DNA from: Streptococcus varani
GTDB taxonomy: Bacteria > Bacillota > Bacilli > Lactobacillales > Streptococcaceae
NCBI RefSeq assembly: GCF_001375655.1
Contig: NZ_CTEN01000002.1
Span: 62,001-126,000 of the forward strand
DNA length: 64,000 bases
Direction of reading: 5' to 3'
Part shown: positions 19,286 to 26,602 of the stretch, one piece after another
Numbering within the stretch: the first letter of the stretch is position 1
Layout of the letters: each line of letters begins with the position of its first letter
Position numbers and translations under genes: made by a program
Notes under the pieces: model-generated
Seen by the model: the letters and a program-made list of their open reading frames with translations, nothing else
What the model was told of the DNA's origin: nothing
Database searches by the model: none

Positions 19286-20353
19286 CTATAACTTGTTTTT
19301 TACTACTTTTCTAATGATTTCTTTCATAAGATTCATTTCATCTGAGTGACCGATTCCCATGCGAATGTAACCTTTCATAGGACCATCAGCATAGTATTTG
19401 AAATTAAAATCCTGTGTCAAGCCGACTTCTAGTATTTTCTCAGCATAAGGGGCTGTAAAAGTAATGAAATTAGCTTGACTTGGCAGGAGATGAAGGTTGG
19501 GTTGCTGCTCAAGAAAAGCCATAAAGTCTTGACGAATCTCTTTTATACGAGCTACTGATTCTTTCACTTTATCGCTGTGTTTCAAAGCCTGAACACCAAT
19601 TTTCCCAACAATATTGGGCATGCTGTAAGGAGCTAAAACTTTATCCAACTCGTAAGCTAAACGCTGACAAGAAAGAGCAAATCCCAATCGAAGACCAGCC
19701 AAACCAAAGGCTTTAGACATAGTCCGTAGGACAATGAGATTATCATAAGAATTGATTTTATCCAGCATGGACTTAACCTGAGCAAAGTCAATGTATGCTT
19801 CATCAATCACAACGATGCCATTAAAGTTTGCTACTATTTTTTCTAATTCTCCACTTTCAAAAGCAATTGAGGCTGGATTATTGGGGTTAGAGAGAATGAT
19901 GAGCTTGGCTCCCACTTTTTCTGCATGTTCCATCAGTTTCTCTGCTGATAAAGTGGGCACTCCGTCAATCCATTCAAGTTGGTAGGTTTCCAACTTTGTG
20001 CCATGTACCTGAGAAAAAACACTGTACATAAAAAAATCAGGTTCTACAGTTAGAAGTACTTCACCAGCTTGTAAAAATGTGGTGATAATCGTATGAATCA
20101 TCTGATCAGAACCCACTCCTTGTACGATTTGATTTGGCTGAAGACCAACATATTCTGCATAGGCTTGAATAATTTGACTATACTTGTTATCTCCATAATA
20201 TTGAAGATCTGAGAGAGGGATTTCTTTAGCTATCTCTTCCAAAAGGCCAGACCAATCAATGAGACGATTTTCATTGTCACCCAAATTATGCTTAGCTGTT
20301 TTCTCGATTTTATAAGAACCAAAACTTTCCAAATCATTTCTAAATGTAACCAT
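19286..20353 (-). CDS. hisC: Histidinol-phosphate aminotransferase-like enzyme
   Basis: 355 aa class I/II PLP aminotransferase of the HisC group. The lysine that binds PLP is in RTMSKAFGLAGLRLGF (about residue 215). The substrate and PLP motifs NPNNPAS and DEAYIDF precede it. The ATG at 20353 (MVTFRNDLES) is chosen over an upstream GTG. No other histidine gene is nearby, so it may serve another amino acid such as an aromatic one; the real substrate is not visible. It begins 56 bp after trmD and ends in its own terminator. Confidence 0.85.
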   Translation of the reverse strand: MVTFRNDLESFGSYKIEKTAKHNLGDNENRLIDWSGLLEEIAKEIPLSDLQYYGDNKYSQIIQAYAEYVGLQPNQIVQGVGSDQMIHTIITTFLQAGEVLLTVEPDFFMYSVFSQVHGTKLETYQLEWIDGVPTLSAEKLMEHAEKVGAKLIILSNPNNPASIAFESGELEKIVANFNGIVVIDEAYIDFAQVKSMLDKINSYDNLIVLRTMSKAFGLAGLRLGFALSCQRLAYELDKVLAPYSMPNIVGKIGVQALKHSDKVKESVARIKEIRQDFMAFLEQQPNLHLLPSQANFITFTAPYAEKILEVGLTQDFNFKYYADGPMKGYIRMGIGHSDEMNLMKEIIRKVVKNKL

Positions 20354-20390
20354 AAGATGCACTTTCTAAATAAATTCTCAATTTATATAA

Positions 20391-20426
20391 AGGGAGAAGA
20401 TTAGCAAGCTAAACTTCTCCAATTTC
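20391..20426 (-). terminator. Terminator at the end of trmD
   Basis: GGAGAAG-16 bases-CTTCTCC followed by CTTT on the minus strand. The first arm overlaps the last trmD codons (Gly-Glu-Val-stop). The short T-run makes it only moderately convincing. Confidence 0.55.
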
Positions 20427-21137
20427 TTTCTTAATCTCTTCCATAATCTTCAGCTCTTCAGCTGTAAATGGATAGTTGTCCAGCAAATCTGGTCTGCGTA
20501 AGTAAGTTTTTTTCAAACTCTCATAGATGCGCCAGAGACGGATTTTTTCATGGTGCCCGCTCATGAGAACCTCCGGTACTTTCATACCACGGTATTCATA
20601 GGGACGAGTGTACTGAGGAAATTCCAATAGACCGGATGAAAAACTATCATCCGCATGACTAGCTTCCTTGCCGAGGACATCTGGAATCAAACGGACAGTG
20701 GCATCAATCAGGGTCATGGCAGCTAATTCACCACCTGTTAAGACAAAGTCCCCCAAAGAAATCTCATCTGTGACAAGGGTCTTGATCCGCTCGTCATAGC
20801 CCTCATAATGTCCACAGATAAAAATCAACTCTTTTTCCTGTGCCAATTCTTCTGCATAGGCTTGGTCAAATCGTCGACCCGCTGGGTCTAGCAAGATAAC
20901 ACGAGGATTTTTAGCTTCAATCTTTTCAATCGCATCAAAAATTGGCTGAGCACGAAGCAACATCCCTTGCCCACCACCATAAGGTTCATCATCGACGTGG
21001 CGCGCTTTTTCCGCATGTTCACGGAAATTATGATAGTTGATATCCAACAAACCTTTATCACGCGCCTTACCGACAATAGAATGCTCTAGCGGTGCAAACA
21101 TATCTGGAAAAAGGGTCAGGATATCAATTTTCATCAT
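20409..21137 (-). CDS. trmD: tRNA (guanine-N1)-methyltransferase
   Basis: 242 aa. It methylates G37 of tRNAs reading CNN codons and prevents +1 frameshifts. The knot-fold motifs GGGQGMLL (about residue 58) and [12 protein letters not shown] (about residue 110) bind S-adenosylmethionine. The reading frame overlaps rimM by 14 bases. Two adjacent ATG codons (21137 and 21134) are possible starts. Confidence 0.97.
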   Translation of the reverse strand: MMKIDILTLFPDMFAPLEHSIVGKARDKGLLDINYHNFREHAEKARHVDDEPYGGGQGMLLRAQPIFDAIEKIEAKNPRVILLDPAGRRFDQAYAEELAQEKELIFICGHYEGYDERIKTLVTDEISLGDFVLTGGELAAMTLIDATVRLIPDVLGKEASHADDSFSSGLLEFPQYTRPYEYRGMKVPEVLMSGHHEKIRLWRIYESLKKTYLRRPDLLDNYPFTAEELKIMEEIKKEIGEV

Positions 21138-21642
21138 CCAATCCTTCCATGATTTCTACATCTACGCGATTATTAGCAATATCCACATTGAGGATAACAG
21201 GCGGAATGTAGGGGAGAAGTAAATCACGCTTGCCTTTACGTGCAACGACCCAAACATCATTGGCCCCAGGTTGCAATATTTCCTTGATTGTTCCAATCAA
21301 AACATCCTTTTCATAGACATCCAAACCAATGATTTCATGATAGTAAAACTCATCATCTTCCAAATCAGTTAGATTTTCTTCAGCAACTTTGAGGGTGAAA
21401 CCCTTGTATTTTTCTACATCATTGATATGGTAGAGCCCCTTGAACTTGATGATATCAAAGTTCTTTTGTTTCCGGTGATTGGCAACTTCCACTTCCATGA
21501 CAAATTGATTTTTTTCATTAAAAAGCGACAAAATAGCACCCTTTTTAAAGCGTTCATCCGCAAAATCTGTTACACTCATCACCCGCAGTTCCCCTTGTAA
21601 ACCTTGGGTATTGACGATTTTTCCTACATTAAAATAATTCAT
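21124..21642 (-). CDS. rimM: 16S rRNA processing protein RimM
   Basis: 172 aa. It binds S19 and assists maturation of the 30S head. The N-terminal [20 protein letters not shown] segment and the PRC-barrel region around [15 protein letters not shown] are typical. It is the first gene of rimM-trmD, with its own promoter, although in many bacteria it is cotranscribed with rpsP. The ribosome-binding site is GGAG six bases before ATG. Confidence 0.96.
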   Translation of the reverse strand: MNYFNVGKIVNTQGLQGELRVMSVTDFADERFKKGAILSLFNEKNQFVMEVEVANHRKQKNFDIIKFKGLYHINDVEKYKGFTLKVAEENLTDLEDDEFYYHEIIGLDVYEKDVLIGTIKEILQPGANDVWVVARKGKRDLLLPYIPPVILNVDIANNRVDVEIMEGLDDEN

Positions 21643-21668
21643 GATTTCTCCAAAAACATATTTTCTCT

Positions 21669-21697
21669 ATTCTAACAGAAAGAGTCTATTTTCTCAA
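21669..21697 (-). promoter_or_regulatory. Promoter of rimM-trmD
   Basis: -35 TTGAGA (21697-21692), 17-bp spacer, -10 TAGAAT (21674-21669) on the minus strand. It lies directly behind the rpsP-khpA terminator. Confidence 0.75.
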
Positions 21698-21706
21698 CTT
21701 GGGATG

Positions 21707-21735
21707 AATTTAAAAAGCAGCCCGTTTGGGACTGC
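21707..21735 (-). terminator. Terminator of rpsP-khpA
   Basis: AGCAGTCC-caaac-GGGCTGCT followed by TTTTTAAA on the minus strand, an eight-pair stem with one G-T pair. It separates the rpsP-khpA unit from rimM-trmD. Confidence 0.85.
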
Positions 21736-21795
21736 TTCATTAAGCCAGTTTCTCGCATTAAGGAAAGTCCGTATCTTAGCCCTTTCAGAACTAAT

Positions 21796-22035
21796 CTACT
21801 TTTCATCAATAACAAGACGAACTTTTTTATCACTTGTTGGAACAGAATAGACAATCGTTCTAATCGCAGAAATTGTACGACCTTTTCTTCCGATAACACG
21901 ACCGATATCAGTCTGGTCCAGATCCAAATGGTATTCTAAAAACTCAGGTGTATCAACGATTTTAATCGTCAAGCTATCCGGTTGTGAAATCAAAGGTTTC
22001 ACAATTGCAATAATAAGATTTTCAATCATGTCCAT
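21796..22035 (-). CDS. khpA: KH-domain RNA-binding protein KhpA
   Basis: 79 aa. A single KH domain with the [10 protein letters not shown] loop (about residues 43-52, the GxxG signature) binds RNA. In streptococci KhpA works with KhpB/EloR in cell elongation control; that role is family knowledge. It lies 19 bp behind rpsP, the conserved order. Confidence 0.95.
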   Translation of the reverse strand: MDMIENLIIAIVKPLISQPDSLTIKIVDTPEFLEYHLDLDQTDIGRVIGRKGRTISAIRTIVYSVPTSDKKVRLVIDEK

Positions 22036-22054
22036 CAGTGTGCTCGCTTACTTC

Positions 22055-22327
22055 TTATTTTGAGAATTTTTGTTCGTGGAATTTAGCCATCACGCCAGCT
22101 TTTGAAAGGATGTTACGAACTGTATCTGAAGGTTGTGCACCTTTCGCCAACCAGTCAAGAACGCGGTCTTCTTTAACAGTGATTTGGTTTTCAGCAACCA
22201 ATGGGTTGTAAGTACCAACTGTTTCGATGAAGCGGCCATCACGTGGTGCACGTGAATCAGCTACGTTAATACGGTAGAAAGGTTTCTTTTTAGAACCCAT
22301 ACGAGTCAAACGGATTTTTACTGCCAT
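22055..22327 (-). CDS. rpsP: 30S ribosomal protein S16
   Basis: 90 aa, with the canonical N-terminus [20 protein letters not shown]. It has a strong promoter upstream and heads the rpsP-khpA unit. Nothing unusual is seen. Confidence 0.98.
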   Translation of the reverse strand: MAVKIRLTRMGSKKKPFYRINVADSRAPRDGRFIETVGTYNPLVAENQITVKEDRVLDWLAKGAQPSDTVRNILSKAGVMAKFHEQKFSK

Positions 22328-22386
22328 TTTGAGTATATCTCTTTTCTTATTAATTTTATGTTTGAGTCTCTCAACTCACTTTAACT

Positions 22387-22414
22387 ATTATAACACAAAA
22401 AGATAGGGTGTCAA
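22387..22414 (-). promoter_or_regulatory. Promoter of rpsP
   Basis: -35 TTGACA (22414-22409), 16-bp spacer, extended -10 TGTTATAAT (22395-22387) on the minus strand, about 60 bases before the ATG. Confidence 0.9.
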
Positions 22415-22438
22415 GAAAAAAACTTGACAGAGATAAAA

Positions 22439-23188
22439 TTATTCATTTAGGATGATTTCGCCAAAATGAAATTTCTGATAGGGCCTGATCTTCCTAGTAA
22501 ATCCAAAGTCTTCAAAGACTGTATCTCGGAAGTGTGCCTTGAGAATGATTTTTCGTCTGGCCACGCGTTTGCATTCTTTGAGAAATGCTTCTGTGAATTT
22601 TTCATAATTTGCCAGCGGTTTGAGACCTGATAGGTTTTCGGATTCAGTGATAACTTCTGAAAACATGGGATCACAATAAATGATATCAAAGGTATTGTCA
22701 ACTTGCATTTTCAGATATTCCAGCGAATCAGTACAGACCGTTTTGATATTTCTCATCGCTTGGTTAATACCAGCATTTCCAGTATCAAAGTCTTGTAACC
22801 CACGCGCCACGATACAATGGAGGATAGGTTGGCTTTCTAAGGCTGTAACAGCATGGCCAGCATAAGAGAGCACAAGGGCGTCACTAGCCAGTCCCATGGT
22901 GGTATCAAGGACTGACAATTTTTCTGGTCCCACTAACTCAATCAAGGGATCGCGTGGTGCCTTGATCCGCAACATAGCTGTATCTGGATGAAAGGAAAGG
23001 GATTGACCATTCCTATATTGTAAGGTCAGACCTTCTTTAGTTACCAGAAGAACATGTCCATATAGTTCTTGCAACTTGGCCAGAGAACGCTTGTTTCGGA
23101 CTATATATTCCATCCGCAACTCATGAGCCACTTTTTTTGCTTGATTTTCCAGATCTTCTGTCATTCTGGAACTCGTTGTAATGATCAT
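22439..23188 (-). CDS. rsmJ: Class I SAM methyltransferase, RsmJ-like
   Basis: 249 aa. The C-terminal two thirds form a Rossmann methyltransferase with VLDTTMGLASDALVLSY (about residues 92-108) and a catalytic-type DPMF motif (about 174). The whole resembles the RsmJ family, which makes N2-methylguanosine in 16S rRNA; the substrate here is inferred. The start codon has no Shine-Dalgarno and lies six bases behind an extended -10, so the transcript is probably leaderless. The stop is 25 bp before the rpsP promoter. Confidence 0.8.
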   Translation of the reverse strand: MIITTSSRMTEDLENQAKKVAHELRMEYIVRNKRSLAKLQELYGHVLLVTKEGLTLQYRNGQSLSFHPDTAMLRIKAPRDPLIELVGPEKLSVLDTTMGLASDALVLSYAGHAVTALESQPILHCIVARGLQDFDTGNAGINQAMRNIKTVCTDSLEYLKMQVDNTFDIIYCDPMFSEVITESENLSGLKPLANYEKFTEAFLKECKRVARRKIILKAHFRDTVFEDFGFTRKIRPYQKFHFGEIILNE

Positions 23189-23203
23189 AGGAGTATTATA
23201 GCA
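23189..23203 (-). promoter_or_regulatory. Extended -10 promoter of rsmJ, six bases before ATG
   Basis: TGCTATAAT (23203-23195) then actcct then ATG on the minus strand. The expected transcription start is the A of ATG. No -35 match is found at normal spacing. Confidence 0.65.
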
Positions 23204-23299
23204 TAGATTAACAAGTTCGTAGGTCGTTCATTCAACTAAACTTCCCCAAGCTCTTTAAAATCTACTTCACCTTTAGAACTTTTAATCGTTTAACCACAT

Positions 23300-23335
23300 A
23301 GAAAAATAGCCCAGCTAATCAGGCTGAACTATTTA
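23300..23335 (-). terminator. Terminator of the DUF5648 gene
   Basis: AATAGTTCAGC-ctgatta-GCTGGGCTATT followed by TTTC on the minus strand, directly behind the stop at 23343. Confidence 0.75.
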
Positions 23336-23342
23336 ATTCCAA

Positions 23343-24110
23343 TTAAGGTTGACTATACCATGCAATACCTTCATATTGCCACCCTCTTGTCTGAAGTATA
23401 TTTTTTTCGTTTTCATCATGTGTGTAGAGGTGTTTTTTTATATTAGGATTATAAAGTCTATAAATGGCTATCTCACCGTAAGAACGATATGCCACGCCTT
23501 CTTGATTCCAACCACGTGTACCTAATATGTTATATTCATTGGCATCTCGAGTGTAGAGATGAACTTTTAAGCCTGGATTGTACATCCGATAAACAGGCTC
23601 TCCTTTATCCGTTTCAGTTGACCAAGCAATTCCCTCGCCATTCCAACCACGTCCTTGTAAGACGTTATATTCATTAGTATCCGTTGTGTAGAGATGAACC
23701 TGCAAGTCAGGATAATAAAGTCGGTAAACAAAGAGTCTACCCGTTGGAACGTAAGAGATATCAACCCATTGCATGTGAGTGTAATAACCTGCCGGCGGAT
23801 CCTGATAGCGAACTTGAAGAGGAAGGTTTACATTCTCTCCACCAATCACAAATTGATCCTTATAGAAGGTTGCATTGTTATAGGTATACCCTTGAATGAC
23901 TGGCGGATTTATCGTGTAAGACCCCGCATCCTTAGTCAAGACAATCTCCTGATTCTCCGCAATCACTCCAACTCCAGGACTCGAAAAAGTCACATAGAGA
24001 AGCGAGGTTTGAGCAGATTCTTCTCTGCCCCCTTCTCTTGCTAAAACCTTTTCAGCAAAGAAAGGAATTATTAATATGATAGTTAGTAAAGTAAGAATAT
24101 ATTTTTTCAT
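23343..24110 (-). CDS. Secreted protein with three DUF5648-type repeats
   Basis: 255 aa. A signal peptide (MKKYILTLLTIILIIPFFAE, cleavage near residue 24 after KVLA) directs export. A MucBP-like segment (about residues 38-105) precedes three C-terminal repeats of about 38 residues, each of the form YRLY-P-HLYT-NE-N-L-RGW-EGIAW. Such repeats occur in secreted firmicute proteins, often beside cell-wall enzymes. There is no LPXTG anchor. The likely place of action is outside the cell and the ligand is unknown. A CcpA-like site overlaps its promoter. Confidence 0.8.
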   Translation of the reverse strand: MKKYILTLLTIILIIPFFAEKVLAREGGREESAQTSLLYVTFSSPGVGVIAENQEIVLTKDAGSYTINPPVIQGYTYNNATFYKDQFVIGGENVNLPLQVRYQDPPAGYYTHMQWVDISYVPTGRLFVYRLYYPDLQVHLYTTDTNEYNVLQGRGWNGEGIAWSTETDKGEPVYRMYNPGLKVHLYTRDANEYNILGTRGWNQEGVAYRSYGEIAIYRLYNPNIKKHLYTHDENEKNILQTRGWQYEGIAWYSQP

Positions 24111-24216
24111 TAACGCTCCTATTCCAATTCGTCATCGATTCGAAGACTGCTCACAAGTACTACAACAAGAAGAGTAGAATTTACAATTCAAGTTATCATA
24201 AAATATTATTTAGTTC

Positions 24217-24239
24217 ATTATACCATAAAACGTTTTCAT
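24217..24239 (-). promoter_or_regulatory. Promoter with catabolite-responsive (cre-like) site
   Basis: An extended -10 TGGTATAAT (24225-24217) directly follows ATGAAAACGTTTTAT (24239-24225) on the minus strand, which matches the cre consensus WTGNAANCGNWNNCW at all but one fixed position. Binding there should block RNA polymerase, so CcpA repression of the DUF5648 gene is inferred. Confidence 0.55.
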
Positions 24240-24305
24240 AAAATAGCCTTTTTAAAGAATATAGAAAAGCCAGATTATTCATCCATCTATATTCATATAG
24301 GATTC

Positions 24306-24411
24306 TATAGTCGAATGAATTAGCTTTAGGACTAGGAACTGAGGTGCAGGCAGTACTGGAGTACGGCAAGCCGATAGTGAAAACGTATTGAAGTTAATTC
24401 AAAAGACTATA
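24306..24411. repeat. 106-bp MITE-like repeat with terminal inverted repeats
   Basis: The ends TATAGTCGAATGAATTAGCTT and, inverted, TATAGTCTTTTGAATTAACTT match at most positions. Both borders are TA, as expected for IS630/Tc1-type target duplication. The centre (TTGCCGTACTCCAGTACTGCC on the minus strand) resembles parts of pneumococcal BOX/RUP elements. No coding capacity. Confidence 0.55.
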
Positions 24412-24416
24412 CATCA

Positions 24417-24983
24417 TTAGGTACTCTTCGTATACTCTTGCTTGGCCAAGTCTGTATACTTGCGAATAAAGTCGCTTTTAGCATCTGTATAGGCATTCCG
24501 ATTGTGTTGGAATTTTTCACCAAGGTTCAACTTAAGAGCTTCATAATCCTTAGCAATAGGTGGATGATGAATTAGATAGTCTCTAAAATAGACTTCATCC
24601 CTATCGCCAACTAACCGCACATGCAGGTGGAAGACTTTTTCAGCAAAACCTTCTTGCGTATATCCTTTGTTTAAACCGATACGGTCATGCTCTTTGTACA
24701 TTGCAAACCAACCGTGTTGAAGCAAAATAGATTGACAATCGTCCAAATCTTCCCTGGTCTCAACCTCTAGCAAAATATCGACAATATTCTTAGCCCAAAT
24801 AGCTGGAATAGCTGTGCTGCCAACATGGGAAATGTCCTTGCATCTCTTCTCTCCAAGTAGGCTGAGCAAGCTCGATCTTTCTTCTTGAAACCAAGTTGCC
24901 CATTCTGCCCTAGGAGCAACAAGAAAAATAGGAAAGAGCTGCCAGCGTTCTTCCAGTGTCATTTCCTCCAGTTTTTTTGTCAT
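24417..24983 (-). CDS. GrpB family protein (nucleotidyltransferase fold)
   Basis: 188 aa from MTKKLEEMTLEERWQLFPIF. A longer frame exists but overlaps the upstream gene by 149 bases, and AGGAAG precedes this ATG, so the short form is chosen. The HVGSTAIPAIWAKNIVDILL motif (about residues 49-68) and FHLHVRLVGDRDEVYFRDYL are typical of GrpB/UPF0157 proteins. The substrate is unknown. It follows a TfoX-N gene by four bases. Confidence 0.85.
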   Translation of the reverse strand: MTKKLEEMTLEERWQLFPIFLVAPRAEWATWFQEERSSLLSLLGEKRCKDISHVGSTAIPAIWAKNIVDILLEVETREDLDDCQSILLQHGWFAMYKEHDRIGLNKGYTQEGFAEKVFHLHVRLVGDRDEVYFRDYLIHHPPIAKDYEALKLNLGEKFQHNRNAYTDAKSDFIRKYTDLAKQEYTKST

Positions 24984-24987
24984 GCAC

Positions 24988-25302
24988 TCACTTCCTCTTC
25001 TTAGGTGCTGGTAATTCATCATACATCCTATCAAACAAACCACATAGATAGTCTCGATTATCGACATCATCGACCAAAAGCATTTCTTTTGCACCCGGAT
25101 AAGGCAATTCATAATCTGCATTTGGCATGTATTCAAGAGCTGATTTGACAGCTTTTACCAACAGTCTATCATCATAGACACCACCGACAACTTTTCCTTT
25201 GTAATAGAGGAGATACTCCCCCATCATAGACCGACAGTGGATGTCTTCCAATCCGGACAACTGTTCCAAAATAAAATCTATGTATTCCTTGCTTGATGCC
25301 AT
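24988..25302 (-). CDS. TfoX N-terminal domain protein
   Basis: 104 aa. Only the N-terminal domain of TfoX/Sxy is present (RSMMGEYLLYYKGKVVGGVY and the YPGAKEMLLVDD segment). Stand-alone domains of this type occur widely in firmicutes and are not shown to control competence. AAGGAGG stands eight bases before ATG. Promoter TGCTATAAT lies about 100 bases upstream. It shares a transcript with the GrpB gene. Confidence 0.88.
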   Translation of the reverse strand: MASSKEYIDFILEQLSGLEDIHCRSMMGEYLLYYKGKVVGGVYDDRLLVKAVKSALEYMPNADYELPYPGAKEMLLVDDVDNRDYLCGLFDRMYDELPAPKKRK

Positions 25303-25428
25303 GATAAGGCCTCCTTAATTGAAATCCTTTTTCAACACCTTCTCATCGATTAACCTCTGGTCAACTTCCGAATCAGCTTTTCAATGAGTAGCAGTCTCAT
25401 CATATTATAGCACTTTTCTTTTCCTTAC

Positions 25429-25457
25429 TGAAAAAAGTCCGAGACAATCTCGAACTT
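25429..25457 (-). terminator. Terminator of the GNAT gene
   Basis: GTTCGAGA-ttg-TCTCGGAC followed by TTTTTT on the minus strand. The same 31 bp, including flanks, occurs behind carB at about 26564-26594. Confidence 0.85.
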
Positions 25458-25509
25458 GATTTACTGTTTCTAAAATTGTTCTATTCAATTAGACAAACTG
25501 GGATTTAAT

Positions 25510-26022
25510 TTATTCGATACCAAACTCCTTAGCATATTTTAAAGTACCACAAAGAGGCGGAGTATTATCTTTTAATCTGTATGCCATAAAGTATTCCGTT
25601 GGAACATCAAATGGTGGTTTTATTCCAAACTCATTTGCAGATTTGTATCCTATTCTTGAATAATAAATATCACTTCCTAAAACAACCGAATAAGTATATC
25701 CTAATGTTCTAGCCAAATTATGCCCCTCCAAAATTAGAGCAGTACCAACTCCCTTATTTTGGAATTTTGGTGAAACAGATAATGGTGCTAGCACAATTAA
25801 TGATTCTTCATTTACTTTTGCCTTTGTAAACATTATATGCCCAACGATTATTCCATCTATTTCTGCGATCAAAGATAATTCTGGGATGAACGCATCACCA
25901 TTTCTCAAATCATTTACCAAATTATGCTCATTACCATCACTATGTTCAGCACTTTCGAAAGCGGATTTCACAATTGTATATACCATTTCATAGTCCGCTG
26001 GAACTTCTTTTCTTATTTGCAT
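25510..26022 (-). CDS. GNAT family N-acetyltransferase
   Basis: 170 aa. The acetyl-CoA pocket is in SVSPKFQNKGVGTALILEGH (about residues 87-106, the Q/R-x-x-G-x-G/A motif), and the C-terminus contains YSRIGYK and an FMAYRL segment. It resembles the YhbS-type putative acetyltransferases, whose substrate is unknown. It is a monocistronic gene with its own terminator and is A+T-rich relative to its neighbours. Confidence 0.88.
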   Translation of the reverse strand: MQIRKEVPADYEMVYTIVKSAFESAEHSDGNEHNLVNDLRNGDAFIPELSLIAEIDGIIVGHIMFTKAKVNEESLIVLAPLSVSPKFQNKGVGTALILEGHNLARTLGYTYSVVLGSDIYYSRIGYKSANEFGIKPPFDVPTEYFMAYRLKDNTPPLCGTLKYAKEFGIE

Positions 26023-26105
26023 GCAACAAACACCTCAATCAAATTCTAATTTGTTTTACTCGATAGTTATGATATAATACCATATTTTTACTTAGTTTTA
26101 CAACC

Positions 26106-26234
26106 CTACCTTTCATATGAACGATGGCCAACTCTTTCCTGTATATTATTTTCTTCCAAATATTTGTTTGTTAGAAAAGCTGTAAATATACTCAATAGCA
26201 AACTAATTAGAAAAAGGTTTATTATCCATCTCAT
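26106..26234 (-). CDS. Possible small membrane peptide (42 aa)
   Basis: ATG 26234 to TAG 26106 encodes MRWIINLFLISLLLSIFTAF followed by a polar tail ending HRSYER, giving one membrane helix with a charged C-terminus. The ribosome-binding site (GGATGG) is weak. It could be a real small protein or a remnant. Confidence 0.3.
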   Translation of the reverse strand: MRWIINLFLISLLLSIFTAFLTNKYLEENNIQERVGHRSYER

Positions 26235-26263
26235 TTATTTTTTACCATCCTAGGAAAAAGGCG

Positions 26264-26302
26264 TCAATATATAGCTAATTCAATAACTTTCTTATATCTC
26301 AC
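26264..26302 (-). CDS. Possible 12-residue peptide with strong ribosome-binding site
   Basis: AAGGAGG lies five bases before a GTG that reads MRYKKVIELAIY and stops 29 bases before the 42-aa frame. The ribosome-binding site is stronger than that of most real genes here. It may be a leader peptide or the broken start of a lost gene. Confidence 0.25.
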   Translation of the reverse strand: MRYKKVIELAIY

Positions 26303-26390
26303 GAAACCTCCTTTTCTCTTTTTTCTATAAATTTTAAAATATAGATATAGAGAAAATGGAAAAATAAATGGAAACTAGAAGCCTTGTCAG

Positions 26391-26536
26391 CCACCAGCTT
26401 ATACTGGATGAATTTCAAAATCTGAATGTTTCTCTGTAGACAAGTTCAATCCGTAAAATATTTGAATGGCATTAACTAGCAACAAAGGACAGTCTAGAAT
26501 ATCAGATTTTGATTTTAAATGAGTATTAGCTGGTGG
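26391..26536. repeat. 146-bp element with long imperfect inverted ends
   Basis: The left end CCACCAGCTTATACT continues to TTTCAAAATCTGA. The right end, inverted, reads CCACCAGCTAATACT and continues to AATCAAAATCTGA, so about 35 bp are complementary with a few mismatches. The interior is A+T-rich with no reading frame. Between carB's terminator and the GNAT gene; the remaining 26023-26602 holds only the two small frames described. Confidence 0.55.
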
Positions 26537-26563
26537 TTTTTTTCATTTCTCTCTAGGAGAAAA

Positions 26564-26594
26564 ATGAAAAAAGTCCGAGACAATCTCGAACTTG
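26564..26594 (-). terminator. Terminator of the pyrimidine operon
   Basis: GTTCGAGA-ttg-TCTCGGAC followed by TTTTTTC on the minus strand, nine bases after the carB stop. Identical to the terminator at 25429. Confidence 0.9.
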
Positions 26595-26602
26595 AAGTTT
26601 GT

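Noticed and set aside
24417..25136. 239-aa form of the GrpB-like protein
   Set aside because: The extra 51 residues are read out of frame through the TfoX-N gene; a good ribosome-binding site precedes the shorter start.
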